The notes: a model not told the origin generated them from the letters alone. A stretch of 13,783 bases of DNA from an uncultured Ellagibacter sp. (GCA_934613165.1 CAKTSW010000009.1:1-13783), one strand, 5' to 3'. Counted from the stretch's first letter, positions 1-7,373 are shown. A program made the numbers and translations.

Positions 1-1278
1 GGAAATGCGCTCACCGTTGTTGCTGCGATTTCGATGGTTGCAGGTTACTTTCTTGCAAGCCTTTTGCAAGAAAGAATTGCTTCCGCAAAACATCCGCCTC
101 TTATCATATGTGCGGCCGTCGGGTCGATTTCGCTTTGCCTTTTGACGGTCGGATCGATATGGATTTCCGACATCGGCCTAGTTTGCATGCTTGTTATCGC
201 GTCCGTAGGAACAAGCATGCTGATTGCCAATTGGTTTTGCTGGGTGTGCGCCCAAAAAACTCCGCAGGAGACCATCGCTATCGCGGGCGCAAGCGCTCTT
301 GCGTGCGTCGCGTGTTTGGTTGAGCTCGTTTTGGGTTTCGGGGGGGGGGTTCTAACATGCGCCCTCTTCATTTGCTCATCATGGGTCGCTTTTTACGTGA
401 GGCAAAAGGGGTCGACGCTTAATTGCTTCCCCTATATAAGCAATAACGAATCCGATTCGCGCTCTAAGATCACATTTGAATCGACGATTAAATTTTCGAT
501 TGACAGCTTTCAAATCGGGCTGATCATAAGCATCGCCCTTCTCGGCTCATCGGAGCTTGCCTGTTTCGTCGCAGGTTTCGTTGCCTCGGTTATTGTCTTG
601 GTTGATCGAATGACGGTAAAGAAAGTCTCGGAGCGCGCTCTCTCAATGTTCGCATCTCCCCTTATGGCGGCATCTCTGTGCGGACTTTTTCTTTTCGGCC
701 GACATGTTCAGTTGGTAGCGTGTTGCTTGATCGCCGGCTTATTCGCAATGGCGACGTGCGTTGGGTGGTCGGCAATGGCCGGACATGTCAAGATGTCGCG
801 GCTTTCGCCTCTTCGCGTCTTTGCGAAAGCCAGGCGCATTCAATGCCTCGCCATGGCCGCAGGTATCGCGTTCGGCTGGGCTGCGTTTGCCGTGGCCGAA
901 GTCGATTGGCTTCTTTCGGCTCGCCTCACCGTCTGCTTGTCGATGATGTGCACGCTCGTTTTTTCAATCCTCCATAGATCGCGTTTTCCCGAAATGGGTC
1001 TAGAAGAGAGCGCCGATCACGTCAGTTCGGGAAACAAGGGGATGTGGTCGAAGCGATGCCGCGCGCTCAGCAATGAATGCGATCTTTCCGCTCGACAAGG
1101 CGAGGTGCTTTTCCTTATAGCCCAGGGGCGTTCTGCGAAATATGTTGAGCACGAATTGTCGATTTCCCTCAGTACCGCGCAGACCCATATTCGCAATATC
1201 TATCGGAAAGTGGGGGTCCATTCTCGGCAGGAACTCCTCGACAAAATCGAGGCGACGAAGCTTTACGGAGAGGACTGA
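1..1278 (+). CDS. Membrane-bound LuxR-family transcriptional regulator, 5' end outside window
   Basis: The frame is open from base 1 with no stop, so the start lies upstream and the Met at 34 is probably internal; 425 residues are visible. The first ~330 are very hydrophobic and form about ten to twelve membrane segments in pairs. The C-terminal part (residues ~361-417) is a GerE/LuxR helix-turn-helix, with the family pattern LSxRxxEVL, then a recognition helix (STAQTHIRNIYRKVGVHS). Regulators of this build (MFS-like sensor plus LuxR HTH) are common in Eggerthellaceae beside molybdopterin enzymes and are thought to sense the substrate at the membrane; the ligand here is unknown. Ten consecutive G (340-349) lie inside the membrane domain; loss of one G gives an immediate stop. 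Base composition is more AT-rich than the downstream catalytic genes. It probably controls the unit starting at 1477, 198 bp downstream. Confidence 0.88.
   Translation, partial: GNALTVVAAISMVAGYFLASLLQERIASAKHPPLIICAAVGSISLCLLTVGSIWISDIGLVCMLVIASVGTSMLIANWFCWVCAQKTPQETIAIAGASALACVACLVELVLGFGGGVLTCALFICSSWVAFYVRQKGSTLNCFPYISNNESDSRSKITFESTIKFSIDSFQIGLIISIALLGSSELACFVAGFVASVIVLVDRMTVKKVSERALSMFASPLMAASLCGLFLFGRHVQLVACCLIAGLFAMATCVGWSAMAGHVKMSRLSPLRVFAKARRIQCLAMAAGIAFGWAAFAVAEVDWLLSARLTVCLSMMCTLVFSILHRSRFPEMGLEESADHVSSGNKGMWSKRCRALSNECDLSARQGEVLFLIAQGRSAKYVEHELSISLSTAQTHIRNIYRKVGVHSRQELLDKIEATKLYGED
340..349 (+). repeat. Ten-base poly-G tract inside the regulator gene
   Basis: Ten consecutive G encode Gly-Gly-Gly and the first base of Val in the membrane domain. 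With nine G the next codons read TTC TAA, a stop. With eleven G the frame ends after about 27 codons at a TAA near 420. Both directions of slippage therefore truncate the protein before the DNA-binding domain. The length as read keeps the gene open. Confidence 0.9.
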
Positions 1279-1313
1279 TGCGGTCCGAGCGACGGTACTC
1301 ATAGGTACATCTT

Positions 1314-1339
1314 GTTTAGTGAGCCAGGGCTTACTAAAC
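1314..1339. promoter_or_regulatory. Inverted repeat upstream of module 1, candidate operator
   Basis: The arms GTTTAGTGAGCC and GGCTTACTAAAC form a 12-bp dyad with one mismatch and a 2-base centre, 137 bp before the first catalytic gene. The very short centre fits a protein-binding dyad better than an RNA hairpin, and no T-run follows it. LuxR-type regulators bind dyads, so the upstream regulator is the natural candidate; that link is inferred. A poor -35/-10 pair (TTGTTT, 17 bases, TAAACG) overlaps it and could be chance. Confidence 0.5.
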
Positions 1340-1438
1340 GTTTCCCCAGGTGAAGCATCGTCAATAACTAGGTATTGGTAAAAATGCCGAATCCTAAACG
1401 GTGACAGGCCATACAGCACCTCGGTAATCTCGCCTTAC

Positions 1439-1456
1439 TGACGCAGAGGGGCGTCA
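1439..1456 (+). other. Small hairpin just before the module 1 ribosome-binding site
   Basis: TGACGC and GCGTCA form a perfect 6-bp stem around a 6-base loop, ending about 10 bases before the GAGGAGG ribosome-binding site of the gene at 1477. It may affect 5' stability or translation; it is short enough to be chance. Confidence 0.3.
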
Positions 1457-1476
1457 TAACGAGAAGAGGAGGAGAG

Positions 1477-3969
1477 ATGGCCGATTATCGAGAGTTCCTC
1501 GAAGGTATCGACCGCAAGGCCTATCACGAAGGGGAAGTTACCTGGGAAGAAGACGGCATGACCGTCACCCGTACGTACAACTATTCCGCGCCTGGATGCC
1601 ACGACTCGTGCGGCGTGCTGCTCTATACCAAGGATGGGAAGCTCCAGAAGGTAGAAGGCGATCCGCTTGATCCTTATGCGAACGGTAAGCTTTGCATGCG
1701 CTGCCTTGACCTTGAAGAAATGGTCAACCATCCGCAGCGTCTTAAGTACCCGATGAAGCGTGCTGGCGAACGCGGCGAGAACAAGTGGGAGCGCATCACG
1801 TGGGATGAGGCTCTCGATATCATCGAGAAGTACATCAAGGAAGAAATCGACGACAAGGGTCTTGGCCGTGAGTCCATCCTTGTGGGTCATGGTACCGGCC
1901 GAAACATCAACTGGCAGGTCCCATTCATCGCGGGCGCCTGTTTCCGCACCGCTAACGTCGGTGGCATCTACTTCTCTGGTTGGTGGTGCTATATGCCGCG
2001 CGTTTGCGGCGCCGCCGGTCCGCTTGGCGACTACCCGATCGTCGATGCTTCGGAGACTTTGCCCGACCGTTACGCCAACGACGAATGGGTCCGCCCGGAT
2101 GTTCTCGTCGTTTGGGGCAACGAGCCGCTCAAGAGCAACGGCGACGGTTACCTGGGCCATTGGCTCAACATGTGCGTTCAGATGGGTACGAAGATCATCT
2201 CCATCGACCCGGTGCTCACGTGGTGGGGCGCCCGTGCCGAATACTGGCTGCGCCCGCATCCTGGTACGGACTGCTGCATAGCCCTTGCATGGCTAAATGT
2301 CATCATGAACGAGGATCTGATAGACCACGAGTTCGTCGATTGTTGGTGCGCATACTATGATGAACTCAAAGAGCACGTCCAGCAGTTCACTCCCGAATGG
2401 GCATCCTCCATCACGTCCATTCCGGTCGAGGACATCATCGGATCGGCCCGCCTGTACGCCAACGCCGATCGTGGTGCTATCCAGTGGGGTCTCGTGTTCG
2501 ACGCTGGGACTTCTTCGTCCATGCATTGGACGGAGGCCGTCTGCGATCTCATGGCGATTTGCGGCAATATCGAAAAGCCGGGTACCCATGTGCTCGTTCA
2601 CAACTCCTTCGACATCAATGCCGGTTACTCCTCGGTCGACCTTTATGCCGACCCGAATGCTCTCCAGCGCAAGTTCCGCAAGTGGATGGTGGGCGATGAG
2701 GGCATGGACTTCGTTGGCATGTCTAACTGCGACGCCATGGCGAGCGTTCTCGAAGCGGGCAAGATTCCCGTCACCGGCGAGGATTACCCCATCAAGATGT
2801 TCTGGGCTCAGAGTTGCAACGCCTTTGCGGGCCATGAAGGCCAGGCGCCTCGCGCGTACAAGTACATGAGCAAGATCCCCTTCATCGTTTACGCCGATCC
2901 ATTCATCACCCCGACGATGATCGCCCTTGCCGATCTTATCCTTCCCGTCTCCATGTCGGTCGAGCGCGATTCGGCTCGTACATGGTGGACACCTCTTCGC
3001 GCTATGAAGAAGGTTACGAGCTTCTACGAGGCGAAGTCCGACGAGGAGATTGCTCTTTGGCTTGGCAAGCGCTTGAACCCTGATTTGTTCGAGCGCTGGG
3101 ACACCGCTGAAGACTTCATCAACGACTATCTGCTTACCGATCTTGCGGTTGTTGGTCCGGACGGTAAGGTTCAGAAAGCGAATTTCTCCGCTGCAACTGA
3201 TGAGAACTGGGGCCATACTTCGGTTTCCGAGGATGGCGGCCCGTCCATCAAGACGAAGTGCCCCTATACTTTCGACCAGCTTGTGAACGTTGGCGGCCAC
3301 GCGTACGACGAGTGGAATGCAACGTACAACAAGCATGAGAAAGGCATGCTTCGTCCCGACGGCCAGGTCGGCTTCAACACGCCTTCCGGCCGTATCGAGC
3401 TCGTGCCGACTATCTTCCAGGCATGGGGCATCCCGCCGTATCCGGTGTATACGCCCGCTCCGGAAACCTGGGAGACCACTCCCGAGGTTATGGAAGATCT
3501 TCCGTTCTACATGATCAACGGCGCTCGCTCCTATGAATTCTTCCATACCGAGCACCGTCAGGCCCCGACGATGCGCGAGTTCCATCCCGAACCGCTTGTC
3601 AAGGTCAGCCCGAAGACCGCAAAGGACTACGACTTGCAAGACGGTGACTGGATTTGGATGGAGAACAACGAGGGACGCTGCATGCAGATGGTGAAGATTT
3701 TCGAGGGCATCCCCGACGATTGCATTTCCGCTGAACACGGTTGGTGGAAGCCGGAGACCGAGGGTGCGGCCCCGAACCTGTATCACTGCTTCGATTACAA
3801 CGTCAACAACCTGACGCGCAACTTCCAAGCGGGCCCTGGCGGCATCGGATCGCCGATCAAGTGCACGCGCTGCCGTATCTACAAAGTGAAGGAAGGCGAT
3901 GTTATGCCCGGGGAGCAGATCGTGAACCGTGGCGGTTGGCGTGACGACTACGAGCCGATGAAGGCATAA
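1477..3969 (+). CDS. Molybdopterin-dependent oxidoreductase, catalytic subunit 1 (dehydroxylase-like)
   Basis: An 830-residue protein of the DMSO-reductase superfamily, which uses bis-molybdopterin guanine dinucleotide. The ATG follows GAGGAGG at good spacing. N-terminal signs are the WEEDGxTVTRT block, a cysteine set C41, C45, C73, C76, then YPMKRxGERG and WERITWDEA (residues ~91-112), typical of the family. Cofactor-binding stretches include HGTGRNINW (~138-146), VVWGNEPLKSN (~211-221) and SIDPVLTWWGARAEYWL (~242-258). Candidate metal ligands near residues 167-177 are S167, C171 and C177. The C-terminal molydopterin-binding domain carries FFHTEHRQ and AEHGWW. There is no Tat leader, so it should act in the cytoplasm. 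The family includes catechol dehydroxylases, pyrogallol transhydroxylase and acetylene hydratase; I favour reductive dehydroxylation of an aromatic, without proof. The Fe-S gene follows at once, its ribosome-binding site starting inside this stop codon. Confidence 0.9.
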   Translation: MADYREFLEGIDRKAYHEGEVTWEEDGMTVTRTYNYSAPGCHDSCGVLLYTKDGKLQKVEGDPLDPYANGKLCMRCLDLEEMVNHPQRLKYPMKRAGERGENKWERITWDEALDIIEKYIKEEIDDKGLGRESILVGHGTGRNINWQVPFIAGACFRTANVGGIYFSGWWCYMPRVCGAAGPLGDYPIVDASETLPDRYANDEWVRPDVLVVWGNEPLKSNGDGYLGHWLNMCVQMGTKIISIDPVLTWWGARAEYWLRPHPGTDCCIALAWLNVIMNEDLIDHEFVDCWCAYYDELKEHVQQFTPEWASSITSIPVEDIIGSARLYANADRGAIQWGLVFDAGTSSSMHWTEAVCDLMAICGNIEKPGTHVLVHNSFDINAGYSSVDLYADPNALQRKFRKWMVGDEGMDFVGMSNCDAMASVLEAGKIPVTGEDYPIKMFWAQSCNAFAGHEGQAPRAYKYMSKIPFIVYADPFITPTMIALADLILPVSMSVERDSARTWWTPLRAMKKVTSFYEAKSDEEIALWLGKRLNPDLFERWDTAEDFINDYLLTDLAVVGPDGKVQKANFSAATDENWGHTSVSEDGGPSIKTKCPYTFDQLVNVGGHAYDEWNATYNKHEKGMLRPDGQVGFNTPSGRIELVPTIFQAWGIPPYPVYTPAPETWETTPEVMEDLPFYMINGARSYEFFHTEHRQAPTMREFHPEPLVKVSPKTAKDYDLQDGDWIWMENNEGRCMQMVKIFEGIPDDCISAEHGWWKPETEGAAPNLYHCFDYNVNNLTRNFQAGPGGIGSPIKCTRCRIYKVKEGDVMPGEQIVNRGGWRDDYEPMKA

Positions 3970-4328
3970 AGGAGCGAATGACCATGACCAAGGGAATCCT
4001 CATCAACTACGACTACTGCACGGGGTGCCACTCCTGCGAGGTGGCCTGCAAGAAGGAGCTCGGCCTGCCCAAGGGCGAGTTCGGCATCAAGCTCACCGAG
4101 ACCGGCCCCTACGAGTACTCCTCCAAGGAGGGCTCGGCCCCCAAGGAGAGGTGGGAGTGGACCTGGCTGCCGGTGGTGACCAAGGCCTGCGACATGTGCG
4201 CCGAGAGGGCCGAGGCGGGCAAGATGCCCATGTGCGTGCAGCACTGCCAGGCGTGGTGCATGTACTACGGCGAGGCCGAGGACCTCGTCAAGAAGATGGA
4301 CGGCGGCTCCCGCTGGGCGCTGTTCACC
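3968..4328 (+). repeat. Near-identical 361-bp direct repeat, copy 1
   Basis: The block runs from the AAAGGAG ribosome-binding site, overlapping the last two bases of the upstream stop codon, to the penultimate sense codon of Fe-S gene A. It matches 9951-10311 at 360 of 361 bases by direct reading. Outside these limits the two loci do not match. The limits follow the gene exactly and no terminal inverted repeats or transposase are present. Confidence 0.95.
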
Positions 4329-4334
4329 AAATAG
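3984..4334 (+). CDS. Small 2x[4Fe-4S] ferredoxin-type subunit, copy A
   Basis: A 116-residue electron-transfer partner for the catalytic subunit just upstream. From the chosen start, cysteines 12, 15, 18 and 22 form CxxCxxCxxxC. A second set near residues 68-87 is CxxC, eleven residues, CxxxC. Together they make two [4Fe-4S] sites, fewer than the four in DmsB-type subunits. I chose the ATG at 3984 because AAAGGAG ends 9 bases before it; the ATG at 3978 would be only 3 bases away and would add two residues. Third positions are almost all G or C (only two codons end in A), and two of three Arg codons are AGG, unlike the neighbours. The block 3968-4328 recurs at 9951-10311 with one silent difference; only the last residue differs (Lys here, Arg there). 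Confidence 0.9.
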   Translation: MTKGILINYDYCTGCHSCEVACKKELGLPKGEFGIKLTETGPYEYSSKEGSAPKERWEWTWLPVVTKACDMCAERAEAGKMPMCVQHCQAWCMYYGEAEDLVKKMDGGSRWALFTK

Positions 4335-4342
4335 GGTTTGGG

Positions 4343-4371
4343 CCCGGCTGCGTTATTAATGCGCAGCCGGG
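4343..4371 (+). terminator. GC-rich hairpin after Fe-S gene copy A
   Basis: CCCGGCTGCG and CGCAGCCGGG form a perfect 10-bp stem around a 9-base AT-rich loop, starting 9 bases after the stop codon. No T-run follows (TATTCCG), so it may be a partial terminator or an mRNA-stabilising end rather than a strong stop. Confidence 0.5.
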
Positions 4372-4473
4372 TATTCCGACTGAATAGAACTTCGTGCGAT
4401 ATGCCGAGGGGGTGAGAAGGCGTATTCGCAAGTTTCTTTACATAAAAGGGGTTAATTCTCTTTAGGAGGGAAA

Positions 4474-5736
4474 ATGTCTGAAATTCAACAGAAGAGCAAG
4501 AAAAGGGCCATGCTCGTGCTTGTTGGCTGCTGCCTTATGCAGATGGTCGGCCTTGGCACGGTTCTGAACTCTTCTTCTGCGTACTTCGCATTTGTTCCGG
4601 TTCTTGCGGGCGTTGATATGATGTCGTACGTGATGTGGATCTCCATGTACGGTATCGCCGCACTCGTCGGTACGTTTTTGGGCGGCATCTTGCTTCCGAA
4701 GAACACCAAGCTCTTCCTTTCCATCGATGTTATCGTCGTGGCGGCGGCGCTCGTTGGATTTACCTTCGCAACGCCCGAATGGACGTGGCAGTTCTCTGCG
4801 CTCGGCATTGTGATGGGCCTCTTCGGCGGCCAGTTCTTCATCTACGCATGCCCGCTTCTTGTGAACTCTTGGTTCGGCTCTGCCGTTGCAGGTCGTTACC
4901 TCGGCATCGCCAATCTCTTCTCCGGCATTGGCGGCGCGATCTTCCCCCTGGTGTTCACACAGCTGTTCCAGGTTATGAGCTGGCAGGGAGTGTACTACGT
5001 CAACGCAGTGCTCATCCTTCTCATCCTCATCTTCTCGCTTACCGTCTTCTCGACCGATCCCTCCAAGAGCGGTCTTGAGCCTTATGGCCCGATGCTCGGC
5101 GAGCAGGCTGCCGGTTCCAAGGCGGGCGTGCCTCTGAAGTACTGCCTCGGTTCCGTCGCTTTCATCCTCATGATCATCGCCTGCGTTGGCTGCTCCTTCC
5201 CGGGTGGCTTCAATTCCTACATCCAGGCGAACTGTCTTGAGGTTCTCGGTGCCGATGCTGCGACCTTCTCCGCGACGCTCATGACGTTCCTCCAGATCGG
5301 CTACATCATCGCTTCGTTCGCCGGTGGCTGGTTGTGCGACAAGTTTGGCTTCAAGCCGGTCACTATCGGCCTGTTTGCCCTTACTGCGCTCATGTTCCTC
5401 TGTTGGGCGTTCGTTGCTAAGTCCGAGGTCACGATGGCCCTCACCGCCTTCTTCTTCGGCATGAACAACGCAATCGTCACCATCTGCGTACCGATGCTCG
5501 TTCGCAACAACTTCGGCGAGAAGCATTTCGACAAGGTTTTGTCCTACGCCATGATGGGCGTTGGCCTTGGCGGCGCGTTCGGCGCTCCGATCATCGCCAG
5601 CTTCTACACCACGACCGGCAGCTACTCTGGTGCATTCACCGTTGGCGCTGTAGTCATGGTCATCACTCTCGCGCTTATCCTCGCTTCTTGCGCAGCTGCC
5701 AAGAAGACCAAGGAAGCTCATTGGGAAGAAGCGTAA
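4474..5736 (+). CDS. MFS transporter 1
   Basis: A 420-residue carrier of the major facilitator superfamily with about twelve membrane segments in two halves, separated by a polar linker near residues 200-220 (GLEPYGPMLGEQAAGSKAG). GGWLCDKFGFKP in the second half matches the MFS inter-helix motif GxxxDRxGxR/K. The overall look, including GLEPYGP after helix 6, is that of the oxalate/formate antiporter or monocarboxylate-type group. It starts at ATG after TAGGAGGG. Sitting after catalytic module 1, it plausibly imports an acidic substrate or exchanges substrate for product; the substrate is not readable. It is related to the carrier at 6016 but clearly diverged from it. A strong stem-loop follows. 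Confidence 0.88.
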   Translation: MSEIQQKSKKRAMLVLVGCCLMQMVGLGTVLNSSSAYFAFVPVLAGVDMMSYVMWISMYGIAALVGTFLGGILLPKNTKLFLSIDVIVVAAALVGFTFATPEWTWQFSALGIVMGLFGGQFFIYACPLLVNSWFGSAVAGRYLGIANLFSGIGGAIFPLVFTQLFQVMSWQGVYYVNAVLILLILIFSLTVFSTDPSKSGLEPYGPMLGEQAAGSKAGVPLKYCLGSVAFILMIIACVGCSFPGGFNSYIQANCLEVLGADAATFSATLMTFLQIGYIIASFAGGWLCDKFGFKPVTIGLFALTALMFLCWAFVAKSEVTMALTAFFFGMNNAIVTICVPMLVRNNFGEKHFDKVLSYAMMGVGLGGAFGAPIIASFYTTTGSYSGAFTVGAVVMVITLALILASCAAAKKTKEAHWEEA

Positions 5737-5767
5737 AGCTTCACGTGATCGTTTCCAACGTTTGACT

Positions 5768-5809
5768 CTAAGCGGGTTGCGAAGAAAGGCATCCTCGCAA
5801 CCCGCTTAG
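5768..5809 (+). terminator. Perfect 15-bp stem-loop after MFS transporter 1
   Basis: CTAAGCGGGTTGCGA and TCGCAACCCGCTTAG pair over 15 bases without mismatch around a 12-base loop, 31 bases after the stop codon. No clear U-tract follows immediately (CAGATCG), although TTCC and AATTT runs come within 15 bases. It is the strongest hairpin in the window and probably ends the first transcription unit. Confidence 0.65.
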
Positions 5810-5819
5810 CAGATCGTCC

Positions 5820-6015
5820 GTTCCTTAATTTAAAACTCTTTTCAAAGGAGCTCTCTATGAGCCTAGATAGACCTTTGTCTTTAGGCAGGTTCCCCTACAA
5901 GACCGGGTTGCACCTGCCTGGGCGCATGTGGTTCATGCCTAACTAACAAATTGGGGTGTTGGCCAGGCATGATGAATTCTTGCTTGCCAACTGAAAACAA
6001 GGGAGGGGTTTTTCA
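5820..6015 (+). ncRNA. Structured leader region before MFS transporter 2 (unknown class)
   Basis: Several stems can be drawn by eye. CCTA/TAGG with AGAC/GTCT makes a hairpin at 5862-5885. AGGCAGGT/ACCTGCCT pairs 5883-5890 with 5912-5919. GGCGCATG pairs with CATGCC at 5921-5939 with a 2-base bulge. TCATGCCT/AGGCATGA pairs 5933-5940 with 5965-5972, and GTTGGC/GCCAAC pairs 5958-5963 with 5986-5991. The third and fourth compete for the same bases, and the first two share AGG. CCCCT at 5892-5896 could also mask AGGGG of the ribosome-binding site at 6004-6008. I recognise no known riboswitch class. It could be a leader for attenuation or a chance cluster. Confidence 0.35.
5857..5946 (+). CDS. Possible 29-residue leader peptide
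   Basis: ATG at 5857 follows AAAGGAG with a 6-base gap, a ribosome-binding site as good as those of the large genes. The frame encodes 29 residues, beginning MSLDRPLSLGRF and ending PGRMWFMPN, and stops 69 bp before the GTG of MFS transporter 2. It is too polar for a membrane segment, has no run of one amino acid as in classical attenuators, and resembles nothing I know. It overlaps the hairpins of the leader region, so ribosome passage would change the folding. It may be a real regulatory peptide or a chance frame. Confidence 0.4.
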   Translation: MSLDRPLSLGRFPYKTGLHLPGRMWFMPN

Positions 6016-7260
6016 GTGGAAGAGAAAAAGCAGGGCATCCATTACGCGTGGAAAATCATGATTGGATGCTGCTTCCTGCAGGCCGGAGCATTGGGGGCCA
6101 TCATGAATTCGGGTGGCATCTTCTTCGTTCCGATTTGCGAGGATTTGGGGTTTGACAGAGGTGCAATCGCCCTCTATCTCACGTTCTACTTCATTGCGAC
6201 GACATTCACCTATCCGTTCGTTGCGAAATTTTTGCCACGGTGGGATTTCAGAAAGTTCTTAACGGGATGCTTTCTTATCCTCGCTGCTGTTGAGGCGGCG
6301 ATGGGCTTCTTCACAGAGCTTTGGCAGTGGTATGTAGGTGGCATCGTCCTCGGTATCGCCGGCGCGCTCGTTTTCGTGGTTGCATCGACGGTGCTTATCG
6401 AGAATTGGTTCGTTGAGAAGCGCGGCACGGCACTCGGTATCGCGATGTGCGGTTCCGGTATCGGTGGCGTTATCTTCCCGATTCTCGGCAACTTCTTAAT
6501 CGAGACTATTGGCTGGCGTATGGCCTATCCAGCTATCGCCGTGATTATATGCGTCCTTGTTCTTCCGTGGACTCTCTTCGTCTTCAGACTTCATCCTTCT
6601 GAACTCGGACTTGAGCCTTACGGTGCGGACAAGGCGAAGGAACTTGAGGAAGCTGCTTCCAACGAAAAGGGCATGCCCGCTAAAAAGGCGATTTGCACCC
6701 TCGCGTTCGTTTGCATCTTCTTGTACGCGGGCATCGAAGCGCTCTTCAGCGGTTACAACAATCACCTGCCTGGCTTTGCCGAGTCCATTGGGTACTCTGC
6801 CGCATTCGGCGCAAGTATCCTGTCTCTGGCTCAGCTCGGCTACACGGTAGCGACGCTCGTCATGGGTTGGGTTACCGACAAGATCGGCGTTGCGGCATCG
6901 ACCTATATCACGCTTGGCATTACCGCTTTGTCTCTGCTCGGCTTCTCGTTCTTCCAGGATGAGATTCCCCTGATTATCTCGGCATTTGTTTTCGGCATGA
7001 ACTCGGTCATCATCACGATTTCCGTGCCAACGCTGATTTCGGAGATTTTTGGCAAGAAACACTTCGCCGAAATCCTGCCGTACTCGCGCATGTCCGGCAT
7101 CATCGGCTGCTTCGGCGCGGCTGCCATCGGCGCGTGCTACGACATAACGGGAAGCTACGTCGGTTCGTTCTTCGCCGGTGTCGGCATCCTCGCTGCGTGT
7201 GCTGTGCTTGTTGCCATTGCGCTCTCTCAGAAGAAAAAGCTCCATGCTCGTTGGGAATAA
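6016..7260 (+). CDS. MFS transporter 2
   Basis: A 414-residue major facilitator with about twelve membrane segments, starting at GTG after GGGAGGGG with a 7-base gap. The N-terminal HYAWKIM before helix 1 and the sequence LIENWFVEKRGTALGIAMCGSGIGG (split here as LIENWFVEKRGTALG then IAMCGSGIGG) match the MCT/oxalate-formate-like MFS group. GWVTDKIGVAAS is the second-half loop motif. A polar linker (KAKELEEAASNEKG) joins the halves. It precedes module 2 by 113 bp in the same direction and probably carries the substrate or product of modules 2 and 3; direction and ligand are unknown. Its leader holds a short ORF and competing hairpins, so expression may be controlled separately from the first unit. 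Confidence 0.88.
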   Translation: MEEKKQGIHYAWKIMIGCCFLQAGALGAIMNSGGIFFVPICEDLGFDRGAIALYLTFYFIATTFTYPFVAKFLPRWDFRKFLTGCFLILAAVEAAMGFFTELWQWYVGGIVLGIAGALVFVVASTVLIENWFVEKRGTALGIAMCGSGIGGVIFPILGNFLIETIGWRMAYPAIAVIICVLVLPWTLFVFRLHPSELGLEPYGADKAKELEEAASNEKGMPAKKAICTLAFVCIFLYAGIEALFSGYNNHLPGFAESIGYSAAFGASILSLAQLGYTVATLVMGWVTDKIGVAASTYITLGITALSLLGFSFFQDEIPLIISAFVFGMNSVIITISVPTLISEIFGKKHFAEILPYSRMSGIIGCFGAAAIGACYDITGSYVGSFFAGVGILAACAVLVAIALSQKKKLHARWE

Positions 7261-7269
7261 CAGGCATTT

Positions 7270-7312
7270 ACCGAGCTAGGCGTAAGGCGAGTGAAATGGG
7301 TTATCGCTCGGT
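7270..7312. repeat. Inverted repeat between MFS transporter 2 and module 2
   Basis: ACCGAGC (7270-7276) and GCTCGGT (7306-7312) are perfect 7-bp inverted arms 29 bases apart. They could pair in RNA or be two half-sites for a regulator. They start 10 bases after the MFS stop codon. No T-run follows. Confidence 0.3.
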
Positions 7313-7323
7313 TCGGTGAAATA

Positions 7324-7350
7324 TCGATTCTTGCAAAAGCAAGCGATCGA
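7324..7350 (+). other. Hairpin 23 bases before module 2 start
   Basis: CTTGC and GCAAG flank an AAAA loop, and outer TCGAT/ATCGA pairs extend the stem across a small T/CG internal loop, giving ten base pairs. It ends 10 bases before the AGGAAGGA ribosome-binding site of the gene at 7374. A role in mRNA 5' processing or stability is possible. Confidence 0.4.
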
Positions 7351-7373
7351 AGGCATCAATAGGAAGGAAAGAC

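Noticed and set aside
2293..3828. Long open frame on the - strand (511 codons) inside catalytic subunit 1
   Set aside because: It is fully opposite a well-supported gene, shows no family resemblance, and follows from the sense codon bias that leaves few stops in this antisense frame.
4430..4473. Promoter before MFS transporter 1 (TTTACA with an AT-rich stretch)
   Set aside because: No -10 element at proper spacing; read-through from module 1 is at least as likely.
4462..5721. Long - strand open frame (419 codons) opposite MFS transporter 1
   Set aside because: Its product is rich in Glu, His and Arg, as expected for the reverse complement of hydrophobic codons. The transporter on the + strand explains the region.
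5741..5748. Palindrome TCACGTGA after MFS transporter 1
   Set aside because: Eight bases alone, not repeated at other gene starts, and placed just before a likely terminator, so probably chance.
5820..6015. Known riboswitch class (Moco, cobalamin, TPP, c-di-GMP) before MFS transporter 2
   Set aside because: None of the conserved cores I know for these classes is present; only generic stems are supported.
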